64,000 bases of DNA from Achatina immaculata (taxonomy: Eukaryota > Mollusca > Gastropoda > Stylommatophora > Achatinidae). Positions 43,734 to 54,929 of this stretch are shown here, in pieces. A program made the translations under genes and the position numbers. Numbering within the stretch: position 1 is the first letter of the stretch; every line of letters starts with the position of its first letter. Location: positions 9,605,959-9,669,958 of the forward strand of contig CM019703.1 of assembly GCA_009760885.1 (NCBI GenBank), written 5' to 3'. Below the pieces are notes generated by a model, which made no database searches, was not told the origin of the DNA, and worked only from the letters and a program-made list of their open reading frames with translations.

Positions 43734-44123
43734 TCAGGAAGACTGGTCGATGGTCATTACCTCAAGTTGTTTTCCAACTTCGCGTGTAATGTTCCACTTC
43801 AGGTCTGGAGAGTGGAATGCCAGATCTGGTGTTGAGGTTGTATGCCAAGCCCTTGAGTAAAATGTTAGGGGATCCATTGGCTGGTTTATCAGGAGAAGTC
43901 CACTGTCATCATGCCAGCTCTCAACTTCCTCTCCTCTCTTGTCTATGTGGTCATAGCCCCAGCTCTGGGTATGGCTGTTAAAATCAGCACAGACCATCAG
44001 TTGGACTGTTTCTAAAGCAAGTGGGCGGTCATTAGGACAGTAATAATTAAGGAGGTGGAAGTCTATATTACTGGTTTTTAGATGGATCACCTGGTATTCG
44101 GCTTCTTCCATGTACACTCCCAC
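43734..44123 (-). pseudogene. endonuclease middle part, I-type copy B
   Basis: Contains LLNYYCPNDRPLALETV, ADFNSHTQSWGYDHIDKRGE and TSTPDLAFHSPDLKWN. The catalytic GDFN is ADFN here. A short deletion after ETV removes the PHKER segment found in copies A and D. Confidence 0.85.
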
Positions 44124-44259
44124 CTAACATGCACTGATGTTATTCTTAACAAGTGTGAGTACTCCTCCTTTTCTTCTGTCCTGTCGGTCTGATCTACTTC
44201 TTCTTCCTCTTCGTTCGCACTGTCTGTCTATATCTGCAGTCCTGTCTCTTGGATAAATT

Positions 44260-45645
44260 TCACTGTTTTGTGTAATTCATGTATGGAACCATAGAGCTTA
44301 TCTTTTTAGTGGTTTCACTGGGCCAGTAATTATTTCTCAGTGTCTTGTAGTTGATGCAGTTCTGGAGGATATGTTCCACAGTTTGGGGCACCTGGGCACA
44401 TGTACATAGATTAGTAGTACCAACCTTAAACTTTGTATACATATGACTTCGGAGTCGGGTGTGTCCTGTTCGGAGACGGAAGATAGTGACTTGTTCCTTT
44501 CTGTTTAGCATGTGATAGTCATCATGTGGTGGTGTTTGTGGCTTCCTGTAGGTTTTTATCATGTTTTTCTTCTGATTATAGGTGATTGGTATGTCTGGTT
44601 GCTCCATTTCAGTGCCTTCTTTGGCCAGATGGTCAGCTTTCTCATTGCCTGGTATCCCACAGTGGGAGGGAATCCATTGCAAAGTGACTCCATGTTGTAA
44701 GCCAATTTTTGATAAGGCATCCTTAAGGTCTGGTAGTTTGTTGCACTGAAGAGCTTCCAGTACTGATCTTGCATCTGTGAGAATTACTACAGGACATGTA
44801 TCAATTCTGGAGTCTGATAGTTTTTCAACTGCAGCAATAATTGCCCTAACTTCTGCATCAAAGTTGTTGCAGTATTTACCAGTGGGTATGGAAATCTTGT
44901 CAGTGGTGTTGTTTGGATATTCAATATATGCTCCTGCCCCTCCATTCTTTGTGGCATTATGTGCAGATCCATCTGTATACACACGTATCCAGGTGTCACA
45001 TGGATATTTGTCATCTAGAACACTAAGTGTGGCTGTTGATCTTACAAGACTGCTCTGCATCTCACCATTCTGCACACCTTTCACTTCAGTCTGAATAGTT
45101 ATTTGTGTATAATCTGCTTCTTTCCATGGTGTATGCTCTGGTACAGATGATAATGGAGCGACTACAGTTGGAAGGTCAGGTATCAGCTTACGCATACGCT
45201 TGGCCTGATGAATGAAGCTGCTTCTTTTAAGCCGTCCTAATGCCAAGTTATTGAATCTCTCCTTCAGGGGATGGCTTACAGAGCTAAGGAATTTCTCTCC
45301 CATGGTCATGACCTTTGTGTCTCTACGTTCCTTTAGCGCTTGAACACCAACTATTTTCTGTATTTCTACTATTGGTGTGGACCTCATGGCACCTGTGATA
45401 ATCCGTAATGACTGATTTTGAACCTTGTCTAGATTATGCAGTGCAGTGTTTGATGCTGTGCACCAAGATGTTGAGCCATATTCTAAATGTGGTAGAATAC
45501 TTTGCTGATATACATTCTTGAGGATTCTTTCACTAGCTCCCCATGTGGTTCCACTCAATTTTCTTAATATGGCTAGTTTTCTTCTGGCTTTTGCTTCTGC
45601 ACTGTTGATGTGTTGCTTCCAAATCAGTTTTGAGTCAAGAGTCAC
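44260..45645 (-). pseudogene. RT thumb and RNase H, copy C (461 codons open)
   Basis: A long clean frame: LIWKQHINSAEAKARRKLAI, ILPHLEYGSTSWCTASNTAL, YTDGSAHNATKNGGAGAYIE, ILTDARSVLEALQCNKLPDL, SHCGIPGNEKADHLAKEGTE and the Cys-rich C-terminus. All four RNase H acidic positions are retained. A stop at 45651-45653 replaces the Tyr of PTYLGV and separates it from the RT palm. Confidence 0.88.
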
Positions 45646-45660
45646 TCCTAATTAAGTGGG

Positions 45661-46026
45661 TTAGTTGTCCATCCTTAAGGGTATTTCATTTACAAAGATC
45701 TTACCTGCTTTCTGTTTAGATGAGAGGGTGAACAGAGTGGTACTTGATTTCTCTGTGTTGATACTTACACACCATTTGTTTGTCCATGATGTCAAGATGT
45801 CTGCTGCTCTTTGGAGTCTCTGTGTAGCAACTGTCGCATATTCATCTGTACACCACATGACCAGATCATCTGCATACAGTGCTGCTTTGATTCCATAGGG
45901 AAGTTCCTTGACCAGGTCATTAATGAATACAAGGAATAGTATAGGCGAAAGGACTCCTCCTTGTGGTACACCGTGTCGCAGAAGTACTTTCTGGCTTTTG
46001 TGTCCATCCATTACTACTCTAGCTCT
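45661..46026 (-). pseudogene. RT palm fragment, copy C
   Basis: Contains ARVVMDGHKSQKVLLRHGVP, LSPILFLVFINDLVKELPYG and ALYADDLVMW, then the region up to SLRMDN-like PLRMDN. The N-terminal residues upstream of this in the same frame derive from copy B and are not part of the protein. Confidence 0.85.
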
Positions 46027-46386
46027 GGTCTGATCTAAAACACTGGTAGCCTCTGATTTTAAAGGCGGCATCTTTGGTTAGGTGTGTCTCCTGTATGCAG
46101 CATATACTTAACTGCTCTGAAAAGAGTATGTTCTCTAGTTCCACCTTTTTGCTATAGCCATCTCTAACACTGCTGATACCTTCAGCATTCGACTTTGTGG
46201 CAGTTTTCTTCTGTTGTATTTTTTGGCCAGTAGCTCTACTCTCATGTCTCCTGTCTCCACAAGACGAACTGAGAAATACCCAGGTAAGACATCTCATGTA
46301 CATGGCGAATAGTTAACACAGCGTACCCAACGCCATAGATATAGGAACATCAGTTCTTCTTCTTCTTCTTCGTTCGCATTGTCTGT

Positions 46387-47832
46387 CTATATCTGCAGTC
46401 CTGTCTCTTGGATAAATTTCACTGTTTTGTGTAATTCATTTATGGAACCGTAGAGCCTATCTTCTTTAGTGGTTTCACTGGGCCAGTAATTATTTCTCAG
46501 TGTTTCATAGTTGGTGCAGTTCTGGAGGATATGTTCCACAGTTTGGGGCACCTGGGCACATGTACATAGATTAGTAGTACCAACCTTAAACTTTGTATAC
46601 ATATGACTTCGGAGTCGGGTGTGTCCTGTTCAGAGATGGAAGATGGCGACTTGTTCCTTTCTGTTTAGCATGTGATAGTCATCATGTGGCGGTGTTTGTG
46701 GCTTCCTGTACATTTTTATCATACTTTTCTTCTGATTATAGGTGATTGGTATGTCTGGTTGCTCCATTTCAGTGCCTTCTTTGGCCAGATGGTCAGCTTT
46801 CTCATTGCCTGGAATCCCACAGTGGGAGGGAATCCATTGCAAAGTGACTCCGTGTTGTAAGCCAATTTTTGACAAGGCATCCTTAAGGTCTGGTAGTTTG
46901 TTGCACTGAAGAGCTTCCAGTACTGATCTTGCATCTGTGAGAATTACTACAGGACATGTATTAATTCTGGAGTCTGATAGTTTTTCAACTGCAGCAATAA
47001 TTGCCCTAACTTCTACATCAAAGTTGTTGCAGTATTTTCCAGTGGGTATGGAAATCTTGTCAGTGGTGTTGTTTGGATATTCAATATGTGCTCCTGCCCC
47101 TCCATTCTTTATGGCATTATGTGCAGATCCATCTGTATACACACATATCCAGGTGTCACATGGATATTTGTCACCTAGCACACTAAGTGTGGCTGTTGAT
47201 CTTACAAGACTGCTTTGCATCTCACCATTCTGCACACCTTTCACTTCAGTCTGAATAGTTATTTGTGTATAATCTGCTTCTTTCCATGGTGTATGCTCTG
47301 TTACAGATGATAATGGAGCGACTACAGTTGGAAGGTCAGGTATCAGCTTACGCATACGCTTGGCCTGGTGAATGAAGCTGCTTCTTTTAAGCCGACTTAA
47401 TGCCAAGTTATTGAATCTCTCCTTCAGGGGATGGCTTACAGAGCTAAGGAATTTCTCTCCCATGGTCATGACCTTTGTGTCTCTACGTTCCTTTAGCGCT
47501 TGAACACCAACTATTTTCTGCATTTCTACTATTGGTGTGGACCTCATGGCACCTGTGATAATCCGTAATGACTGATTTTGAACCTTGTCTAGATTATGCA
47601 GTGCAGTGTTTGATGCTGTGCACCAAGATGTTGAGCCATATTCTAAATGTGGTAAAATACTTTGCTGATATACATTCTTGAGGATTCTTTCACTAGCTCC
47701 CCATGTGGTTCCACTCAATTTTCTTAATATGGCTAGTTTTCTTCTGGCTTTTGCTTCTGCACTGTTGATGTGTTGCTTCCAAGTCAGTTTTGAGTCAAGA
47801 GTCACTCCTAAGTAAGTGGGTTGGTTGTCCAT
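46387..47832 (-). pseudogene. RT thumb, RNase H and C-terminus, copy D
   Basis: 400 open codons (46630-47832) hold NQPTYLGVTLDSKLTWKQHI, the RNase H blocks YTDGSAHNAIKNGGAGAHIE, VRAIIAAVEKL, ILTDARSVLEALQCNK and SHCGIPGNEKADHLAKEG. A substitution produces a stop in place of the Arg of RLRTGH, and the Cys-rich tail lies in 46387-46602. Confidence 0.88.
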
Positions 47833-47924
47833 CCTTAAGGATATTTCATTTACAAAGATCTTACCTGCTTTCTGTTTAGATGAGAGAGTGAACAGAGTGG
47901 TACTTGATTTCTCTGTGTTGATAC

Positions 47925-49760
47925 TTACACACCATTTGTTTGTCCATGATGTCTCTGTGTAGCAACTGTCGCATATTCATCTGTACACCACATGACCAGA
48001 TCATCTGCATACAGTGCCGCTTTGATTCCATAGGGAAGTTCCTTGACCAGGTCATTAATGAATACAAGGAATAGTGTAGGCGAAAGGACTCCTCCTTGTG
48101 GTACACCGTGTCGCAGAAGTACTTTCTGGCTTTTGTGTCCATCCATTACTACTCTAGATCTTCTATTGTGTAAATAGGACTTTATCCAGTTGTACAGTCT
48201 TCCATTCACATTGCAGTTTCTTAGTTTCCACAGCAGACCTTTTTTCCATACTTTATCAAAGGCTTTCTTCAGGTCTATCCACGCTGCTAGTACAAGGTTT
48301 TTCTCTTGGAATGCATCCTCAATCTCTTGAGAGAGATAGATCACTTGATCTTCTGTACTGTAGTACTGCCTAAATCCTGCTTGTTGTGGAACGAGAAGGT
48401 TTTCACTTTCTAGGTACCATTTTAGCCTCAGGTCAATGATGCGTTCCATCGTTTTGCATAGGCAGCTAGTGAGACTGATTGGCCTGTAGCTGGAGGCAGT
48501 ATCACTGTTTTTCCCTGGCTTTAGCAGTGGTACCATGCTTGCTTCCTTCCAGATTTGAGGTAACTTACCTGTGCTATTGAAAATATCCAACAGCTTTCCC
48601 ATTGCTGCCATTCCCAGGTTCTTAATCATTTCATTGGAAACTCCATCTGGTCCTGGTGATTTCCTTGGTTTTAGTTTACTGACTGCTAGGTCTAACTCAC
48701 TGTGTGTGATTGGTGCATCCATGACCTCCACTTTTCTGACTTGTTCCTCTTCTTTCTGTGGGTCAATGCGCACTGCACGCTCTTTCTCTGGATGGATATC
48801 AATGTTGCAGTCCTGTGCAAACATGCGAGCAAAGTGATCTGCTACCTGCTTACCTGTGAGAGTTTTCCCATCCTCTATTAGTGTAATCTTTGTACTTCTT
48901 CCAGTACTCTCATCATTTAACTGTTTGATTAGTTTCCACAGTTTCCTTCCATCCTTTTCAAAGTTTAGGGACTCTGTTTTCTCTCTCCAACTTTCCCGTC
49001 TGGCTTGCAGCTTGGCTCTCTGAAATTTGGCCTTAGAATGTTGGTAATTATTGTGGTGTTCTTGGCATGGTCTATTTTCTGCTTGCTTTCGAGCTGCTTC
49101 CACATCATCATGGAGTTTTCCCAGCTCACTAGACCAGTATGGTTTATAGTCCCTACGAGCTCCTCTGGGAATGGTTTCACGAGCGGCCTGAAGGATACAA
49201 GCATTGAATTCCTTCACTATGCTGTTAATATCCTTACCTTCTATTGACAGCTGTCCCACCAAGATACCTGTACGATGTCTGTACATTGTCCAGTTTGCTT
49301 TTTTATAGTTCCATCTGGGGAGAGGGCTACTGGTGTTAAGGAGTTCATTTTCTATTGTCAGGAAGACTGGTCGATGGTCGCTATCTCCAAGTTGTTTTCC
49401 AACTTCGCGTGTAATGTTCCCCTTCAGATCTGGAGAGTGGAATGCCAGATCTGGTGTTGAAGTTGTATGCCAAGCCCTTGAGTAAAATGTTAGGGGATCC
49501 ATTGGCTGGTTGATCAGGAGAAGTCCATTATCATCCTGCCAGCTCTCAACTTCCTCTCCTCTCTTGTCTATGTGGTCATAGCCCCAGCTCTGGGAATGGC
49601 TGTTAAAATCGCCACAGACCATCAGTCTCTCTTTGTGTGGGATTGTTTCTAAAGCAAGTGGGCGGTCATTAGGACAGTAATAGTTAAGGAGGTGGAAATC
49701 TGTATTACTACTTTTTAGATGGATCATCTGATATTCGGCTCCTTCCATGAACACTCCCAC
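47925..49760 (-). pseudogene. endonuclease C-terminal part and RT, copy D (611 codons open)
   Basis: Contains MVCGDFNSHSQSWGYDHIDK, GDSDHRPVFLTIENELL (complete catalytic SDH), the linker, KSPGPDGVSNEMIKNLG, AAWIDLKKAFDKVWKKGLLW, HGVPQGGVLSPTLFLVFIND and ALYADDLVMW. The frame is lost at about 47951, where 25 bp (beginning TCAAGATGTCTG in other copies) are deleted. A 9-bp in-frame deletion near 48575 removes MCW of NMCWSTGK. Confidence 0.92.
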
Positions 49761-49884
49761 CTGACATGCGCTGATGTTATTCTTAACAAGTGTGAGTACT
49801 CCTCCTTTTCTTCTGTCCTGTCGGTCTGATCTAAAACACTGGTAGCCTCTATTTTAGAGGCGGCATCTTTGGTTAGGTGTGTCT

Positions 49885-50202
49885 CTATATGCAGCATATA
49901 CTTACCTGCTCTGCAAAAAGTATGTTCTCTAGTTCCACCTTTTTGCTATAGCCATCTCTAACACTGCTGACACCCTCAGCATTCCACTGCGTTATTTTAA
50001 GTTCTTGCTTTTTGGCTGTTTTCTTCCGTTGTATTTTTTGGCCAGTAGCTCTACTGTCGTGTCTCCTGACTCCACAAGACGAACTGAGAGGACCTCCAGT
50101 AGCATTGAGTGGACCCTTTCGAGGCAGGGGGCCCGGCACTGCACCTGCCTGGTTAGTCTTCACAGGGCGAGCACCATGTTTGAATACTGCAGATAGAGAC
50201 AT
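49885..50202 (-). pseudogene. ORF2 N-terminus (endonuclease start), copy D
   Basis: Gives RATGQKIQRKKTAKKQELK, ITQWNAEGVSSVRDGYSKKV and ENILFAEQVSICCI. ITQWNAEG is the first conserved block of the endonuclease. A 1-bp loss near 49851-49870 and another near 49887 disconnect it from the rest. Confidence 0.85.
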
Positions 50203-50268
50203 TTCATTAGCGATAATGTGTGTTACCCTGATTTTTGCGATGCGCCTTTTGGCTGGGTAACTCCGACT

Positions 50269-50578
50269 TCAGCACCTTTCCTTGCTAGTGCAGACTGTGG
50301 TCTTGCTCGGACTGCCATGAAGACAGTGTGGCTGGCCTGGCCAAAACTTTGTTTTCCAGCCTCTGGTGGCTGTATGTAAGTCCCTTCTCCATGTCAGATG
50401 GTTTGGAGACAGTTCCACAAAGACATTCTGACTTTGAGATGAGGAATCTGATGAGTGCTTCAACGATATCCATTCCCCGCCACCCATAGTCTGCTGGCTC
50501 TGTTTTGTTTACATCATTCTGATAGCCATTGTTGTAAAGACCCATAGGCTTGTCACGTCCTGGATTCATTGGTTTCAC
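50269..50578 (-). pseudogene. putative ORF1 remnant, copy D
   Basis: From ATG at 50578 the frame gives KPMNPGRDKPMGLYNNGYQN, WRGMDIVEALIRFLISKSEC and a stop at 50285. No zinc knuckle or coiled coil is visible. Position between the 5' UTR and ORF2 is the only reason to call it ORF1. Confidence 0.4.
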
Positions 50579-50939
50579 ACCAGACTTCCCTCATCCCCGC
50601 CAGAGATCTCCATGTCCCCATCTGTCCACCAACCTGACATTACATTTTACAAAAATAACAATTACAATTAGTGTTGATTGCTACAAGTTTCTGGGCTACA
50701 GAGGTAGGTCAGAGTTTTTAAGCAAACAGATCTATGTTCCCTGTCTCACAAACACTATGTTAAGATAAGTGTGCTCTTAACACAGTTGTTCCCAGGGGAA
50801 AGGAACATCAGTTGAATTTAATGGCGGCTCAAGATGATGATGATGATGATGATGTGCAATAATGAATGAAATACATTGAGTGACATATCAAACTACAAAT
50901 GACCAGACATACACAATTTCAAGACGAGAAAACACAAAT

Positions 50940-50942
50940 AGT

Positions 50943-50990
<48 letters not shown>
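50940..50990. repeat. (CT)n microsatellite
   Basis: About 22 CT units. A (GAT)n run precedes it near 50837-50852. Confidence 0.97.
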
Positions 50991-51118
50991 CAAATAACAT
51001 ACATCGACTACAAGAACAGTACTAAATCCTTACGACACGTGATGAAAATTAAAAAAAAAACCAGAGTTGAAACCGTATTTCGTGTACCACTAAACACTAA
51101 ACACGTCTTTTGCCCACA

Positions 51119-51235
51119 CACTGTACTGTACTGTGCTAGTGTATGTGCAGCTAACTGACTGTACTGTACTGTGCTAGTGTATGTGCAGCTAACTGACTGT
51201 ACTGTACTGTGCTAGTGTATGTGCAGCTAACTAAC
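51119..51235. repeat. 38-bp tandem repeat (3 units)
   Basis: Units contain CTGTACTGTACTGTGCTAGT and GTATGTGCAGCTAACTGA, and are nearly identical. Confidence 0.95.
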
Positions 51236-51724
51236 TTGAAGTACTGCACTGAATATTCTTCATTCACTGTTACAGACGTCACTATTTACTGAGCAGACGT
51301 TGCTTGGGCTGCCACACCTGTGACACAACAGACATTGCATTGTTATACACCTTGTAACAAACAAAAGCCCAAGACAAATAACCACTACAAATCTGTACAC
51401 GAACATGACTAGTTACATGTAATCAACTCACTCAACACCACAGTTGGGACATACAGAGAGACACTCAACACCACAGTTGAGAAACACTCAACATGAATCC
51501 AAAGAGCACAGGATCCAGCAGTTGCCAAAACTCAACAAAAGTTTACTGATGAAATCCCATTTGTAATGAATGTTGTAGATGGACATGGACTGCAAACTGA
51601 TGGAAACATTACGATGAGAACAGAAAAGCTGTCCGGGATTAATACCCCCATGGGACATTCACACCAACATACAGCATCAAAACATACTACTTCATATTCT
51701 CAAGAACTCCAACATCTCTCTCTG
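51236..51724. other. intergenic, nothing recognised
   Basis: Short repeats of ACTCAACACCACAGTTG near 51432-51482. No gene recognised. Confidence 0.5.
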
Positions 51725-52040
51725 AACCTTAAGTGCCCAGGGCACATGGGGCTTCCGCAAGGGTTTTCCACAAATGCCTGTCTTTCGCCTTTTTTTCTGC
51801 TCTTGCCCAGGTGAGCCCTCTATTGCTCAACATCCTTTCTGTTGTTCTTCTCCATGTCTCGTTTGGTCTACCCTTACTTCTGCTCCCCTGTGGTGTCCAT
51901 CTTAGTGCTATTTTGGTAGTGAGTTGTCAGTCATTCGGAGCACATGTCCCAACCATCGCCAGCGTCTTTCCTCAATAATTGCTGTCAGTGGCTTCATCTG
52001 CATTTCTGAACTCCAACATACCTTATTTACAAATCCATTC
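51725..52040 (-). pseudogene. RTE-like LINE C-terminal remnant
   Basis: Minus-strand translation gives KPLTAIIEERRWRWLGHVLR, MTDNSLPK and, in shifted frames, RWTPQGSRSKGRPNETWRR, LTWARAEKKAKDRHLWKTL and AEAPCA. This is the typical C-terminal end of an RTE protein, broken by frameshifts. Confidence 0.75.
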
Positions 52041-52891
52041 CGTTTCCAAAGTGACTAATCAGCTTACAACTACATAGCCACTCTAACTTACGTTTTTGTC
52101 CTAAAAAGGACAAGCAACCAAAAACTACTCTACGAAATCAAACTATCCTCGCAGACATCCCAAATCAACTCTAACATACGTTTTGTCCTAAAAAGGACAA
52201 ATCCATTCCAAAAACTACATACTAACAATTTGTCATAAAAAGGACAATCCACCCAAAAACTTACACTACAAACAACGGTCCTAACAAACCTTCCAGGGGA
52301 AAACTACCACACAAATTGTCTCTACAACATTCCGAACGGAATTCGTTTCTCTACATCTCAAACAGAGCTCAACTCATTCATACATCCCGTCATCCGAGAT
52401 CCCGTGACAACCGGAACATTGAGGCAACTCTTTCCATGCTCGCATAGACAGGTGAGTTGTGGTATATAACTTTTTGATCACAACAACCGAGTTTCTCACA
52501 AAAAAATATGTAACAGAATATCTGTTAAAGGGGCAATCATCCCGACAGTCCGAGTATATAAACAAACTCATGGGTGTTAACTTTGCATTAATTTGTACAG
52601 GGTTGCGCAGCTTGTTACACATTTTTTGTTATCCTGTTTCAGTTTATCAACGAATCCAAAAATTTAGCATCTCAGAACGAAGTAATCTTTGAATGATTTA
52701 CAGCTCCAAAACAGTCTCATCACCAGAAAGACGGAGGTTCGATCCTGAATATAGCAGACCTTAAGTTGTCCGTGACATGAGAATATTTTGTCAGAGTTGG
52801 GAACTCTTTTGTACAACCTGCTCCAGAACAGTTTGATACTATTCATGTTTTTTATTTCCAGCTGTTCGGTACCAAGACCCCCTCCCCTTCA
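52041..52891. other. intergenic with short palindromic repeats
   Basis: TTGTCCTAAAAAGGACAA, a perfect inverted repeat, occurs near 52101 and 52183 with a variant near 52227, each followed by a CCAAAAACTAC-like stretch. A tRNA-like GGAGGTTCGATCC near 52731 may be a decayed SINE. No gene seen. Confidence 0.5.
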
Positions 52892-53515
52892 ATGTGCACT
52901 TACAACCAAAAAGCACACAATGAAACCAAAGACGACAGTTTTAAGTACTTAGGCACCTTGCTAACATCACATGGAAGATGTATCAAGGAAGTAAACAAAA
53001 GCAAACTTGCACAAGTCAAGACCTCCTTTCAAAAGTTGAAATCCATACTTTGGAGTAAGTCACTATCTATGAGAGCCAGGAAGATTCATTTTCTGACATA
53101 TATTTTTTTGCTGTTGAAATTATATGTTCTACAGTGTAGCACTGAACTAATCATGTTCTGTGGATGTGAAACTTGGACGAGCAGTAAAGAGACACAATGG
53201 AGGCAGTAATCAGCTGACATGTGGAACAGTGCTGAAGGTACCATGGACAGCGAGAAAACAGAACGAGGAAGCTCGGAAAGAGACACAAGAAACAGTAACT
53301 ATTATAAGGAAGATCAGAAAAGGGCAATCTAAATTTGTGGGGCGTGTTTTGGAGGAAAGGCTGGCTAGAGAACATAATGGCAACAATGAAGATCGGAGGT
53401 AGAAGAGACAGTGGTAGACAGAGAGAAAAAATGTTTGATGATTTGACATCCTGGCCCGAGAAATGCTCAGTGACATGGGTTACCATAGAACATGATATCC
53501 TACGCTTGTCGGCAG
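52892..53515 (+). pseudogene. non-LTR RT C-terminal remnant, family D
   Basis: FKYLGTLLTSHGRCIKEVNK, KLAQVKTSFQKLKSILWSKS and CGCETWTSSKE correspond to the RT thumb of a non-LTR element. RKTRKGQ-like, FVGRVLEERLA and GRRDSGRQREKMFDDLTSW form its tail in other frames. Several frameshifts and a small duplication near 53100-53160. It leads directly into the GA array. Confidence 0.75.
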
Positions 53516-54890
53516 CTACTTTGAGAGAGAGAGACAGAGAGAGAAAGAGGGAGAGAGAGACAGAGAGAGAGAGACAGAGGGAAAGAGAGACCACAAAGAG
53601 AGAGACAGAGGGAGAGAGATACACACACAGGCAGGAAGAGAGAGACAGAGAGAGACATACAGAGACAGGGAGAGGGACAGCGGGAGAGAGACACACAGAG
53701 AGAGGGAGAGAGAGACACGCAGAGAGAGACGCAGAGAGAGAGGGAGAGAGAGACACAAAGAGAGACAGAGAGACAGAGAGTCACAGAGATAGGGAAAGAG
53801 AGACAGAGGGAGAGAGACAGAGAGAGAAAGAGGGAGAGAGAGACACGCAGAGAGAGACGCAGAGAGAGAGGGAGAGAGAAGGAGAGAGAAACAAAGGGAG
53901 AGAAACACAGACACAAAGAGAGACAGAGAGAGACAGACATACACACAGAGACAGAGACGGGAAGAGAGATACACAAAGACATACACATAGACAGAGAGAT
54001 ACACACACGGAGACACAGAGTGAGAGAGAGACAGAGAGAGAAAGAGGGAGAGAGAGACAGAGAGAGAGAGACAGAGGGAAAGAGAGACCACAAAGAGAGA
54101 GACAGAGGGAGAGAGATACACACACAGGCAGGAAGAGAGAGACAGAGAGAGACATACAGAGACAGGGAGAGGGACAGCGGGAGAGAGACACACAGAGAGA
54201 GGGAGAGAGAGACACGCAGAGAGAGACGCAGAGAGAGAGGGAGAGAGAGACACAAAGAGAGACAGAGAGACAGAGAGTCACAGAGAGAGACAGAAATAGG
54301 GAAAGAGAGACAGAGGGAGAGAGACAGAGGGAGAAAGAAGGAGAACGAGACACCGAGAGACAGAGGGAGAGAGACAGAAGGAGAGAGAAACAAAGGGAGA
54401 GAAACACATACACAAAGAGAGACAGAGAGAGACAGACATACACACAGAGAAAGAGACGGGAAGAGAGAGACACACAGACACACACACAGACAGAGAGATA
54501 CACACACGGAGACACAGAGTGAGAGAGAGACACAGAAAGAGAAAGACACAGAGTGAGAAAGACACAGAAGGAGAGACACAGAAAGAGAAAGACACAGAAA
54601 GAGAGACACAGAAAGAGAAAGACACAGAAAAAGAGACACAGAAAGAGAAAGACACAGAAAGAGAGACACAGAAAGAGAAAGACACAGAAAGAGTGAAACA
54701 GAAAGAAAGACACAAAAAGAGAGACACAGAAAGAGAAAGACACAGAAAGAGAGACAGAAAGACACAGAAAGAAAAACACAGAAATAAAGCCACAGAAAGA
54801 GAGAGACACACACAGAGACACATACACAGATATAGAGAGAGATACACACAGAAACAGACATACAGACAGAGACAGAGAGAGACAGAGAGT
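53516..54890. repeat. 1.4-kb purine-rich GAGACAGA array
   Basis: Imperfect GAGAGACAGAGAG and later GACACAGAAAGAGAAA units. Blocks of several hundred bp are repeated (53526-53780 reappears at 54020-54275), so the array grew by larger duplications. Arg/Glu-rich and Ser/Leu-rich frames of up to 450 codons are composition artefacts. Confidence 0.96.
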
Positions 54891-54929
54891 TTGGTAGCAG
54901 TTATTCTGTAGCAATTTTTTTTTCAAATA

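Larger units (their letters stand above)
44197..46026 (-). mobile_element. I-type LINE copy C (5'-truncated, TSD 11 bp)
   Basis: A 1830-bp insertion in the endonuclease of copy B with the exact duplication GGTCTGATCTA. Its (GAA)n tail begins at 44197, and its 5' truncation lies in the RT at ACTACTCTAG/CTCT (46020-46026). It contains the RT palm, thumb and the whole RNase H region. Confidence 0.92.
40727..46300 (-). mobile_element. I-type LINE copy B, interrupted by copy C
   Basis: On the minus strand the tail is at 40727 and RNase H, RT and endonuclease follow up to 44196. There copy C (44197-46026) is inserted with the duplication GGTCTGATCTA (44186-44196 and 46027-46037). The remaining endonuclease N-terminus continues at 46027-46270 (SSVRDGYSKKVELENILF). 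Similarity to copy D ends near GACGAACTGAGA at about 46270. It inserted into RTE family B copy 3. Multiple frameshifts. Confidence 0.88.
46356..50800 (-). mobile_element. I-type LINE copy D, near full length (4445 bp, TSD 13 bp)
   Basis: AGGAACATCAGTT at 46343-46355 and 50801-50813 is an exact target duplication, so both ends are defined. The minus-strand 5' end is TTCCCCTGGGAACAACTGTG and the 3' end is GCGAACGAAGAAGAAGAAG. After a 5' UTR of about 220 bp comes a short ORF1 remnant, then ORF2 with endonuclease, RT and RNase H. ORF1 is far shorter than the gag-like ORF1 usual in the I group, so it may carry an internal deletion. At least two frameshifts in ORF2 make it non-autonomous. Confidence 0.93.

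Noticed and set aside
52690..52860. tRNA gene or SINE with GGTTCGATCC
   Set aside because: Only a B-box-like match. No A box or cloverleaf and no second copy in the window.
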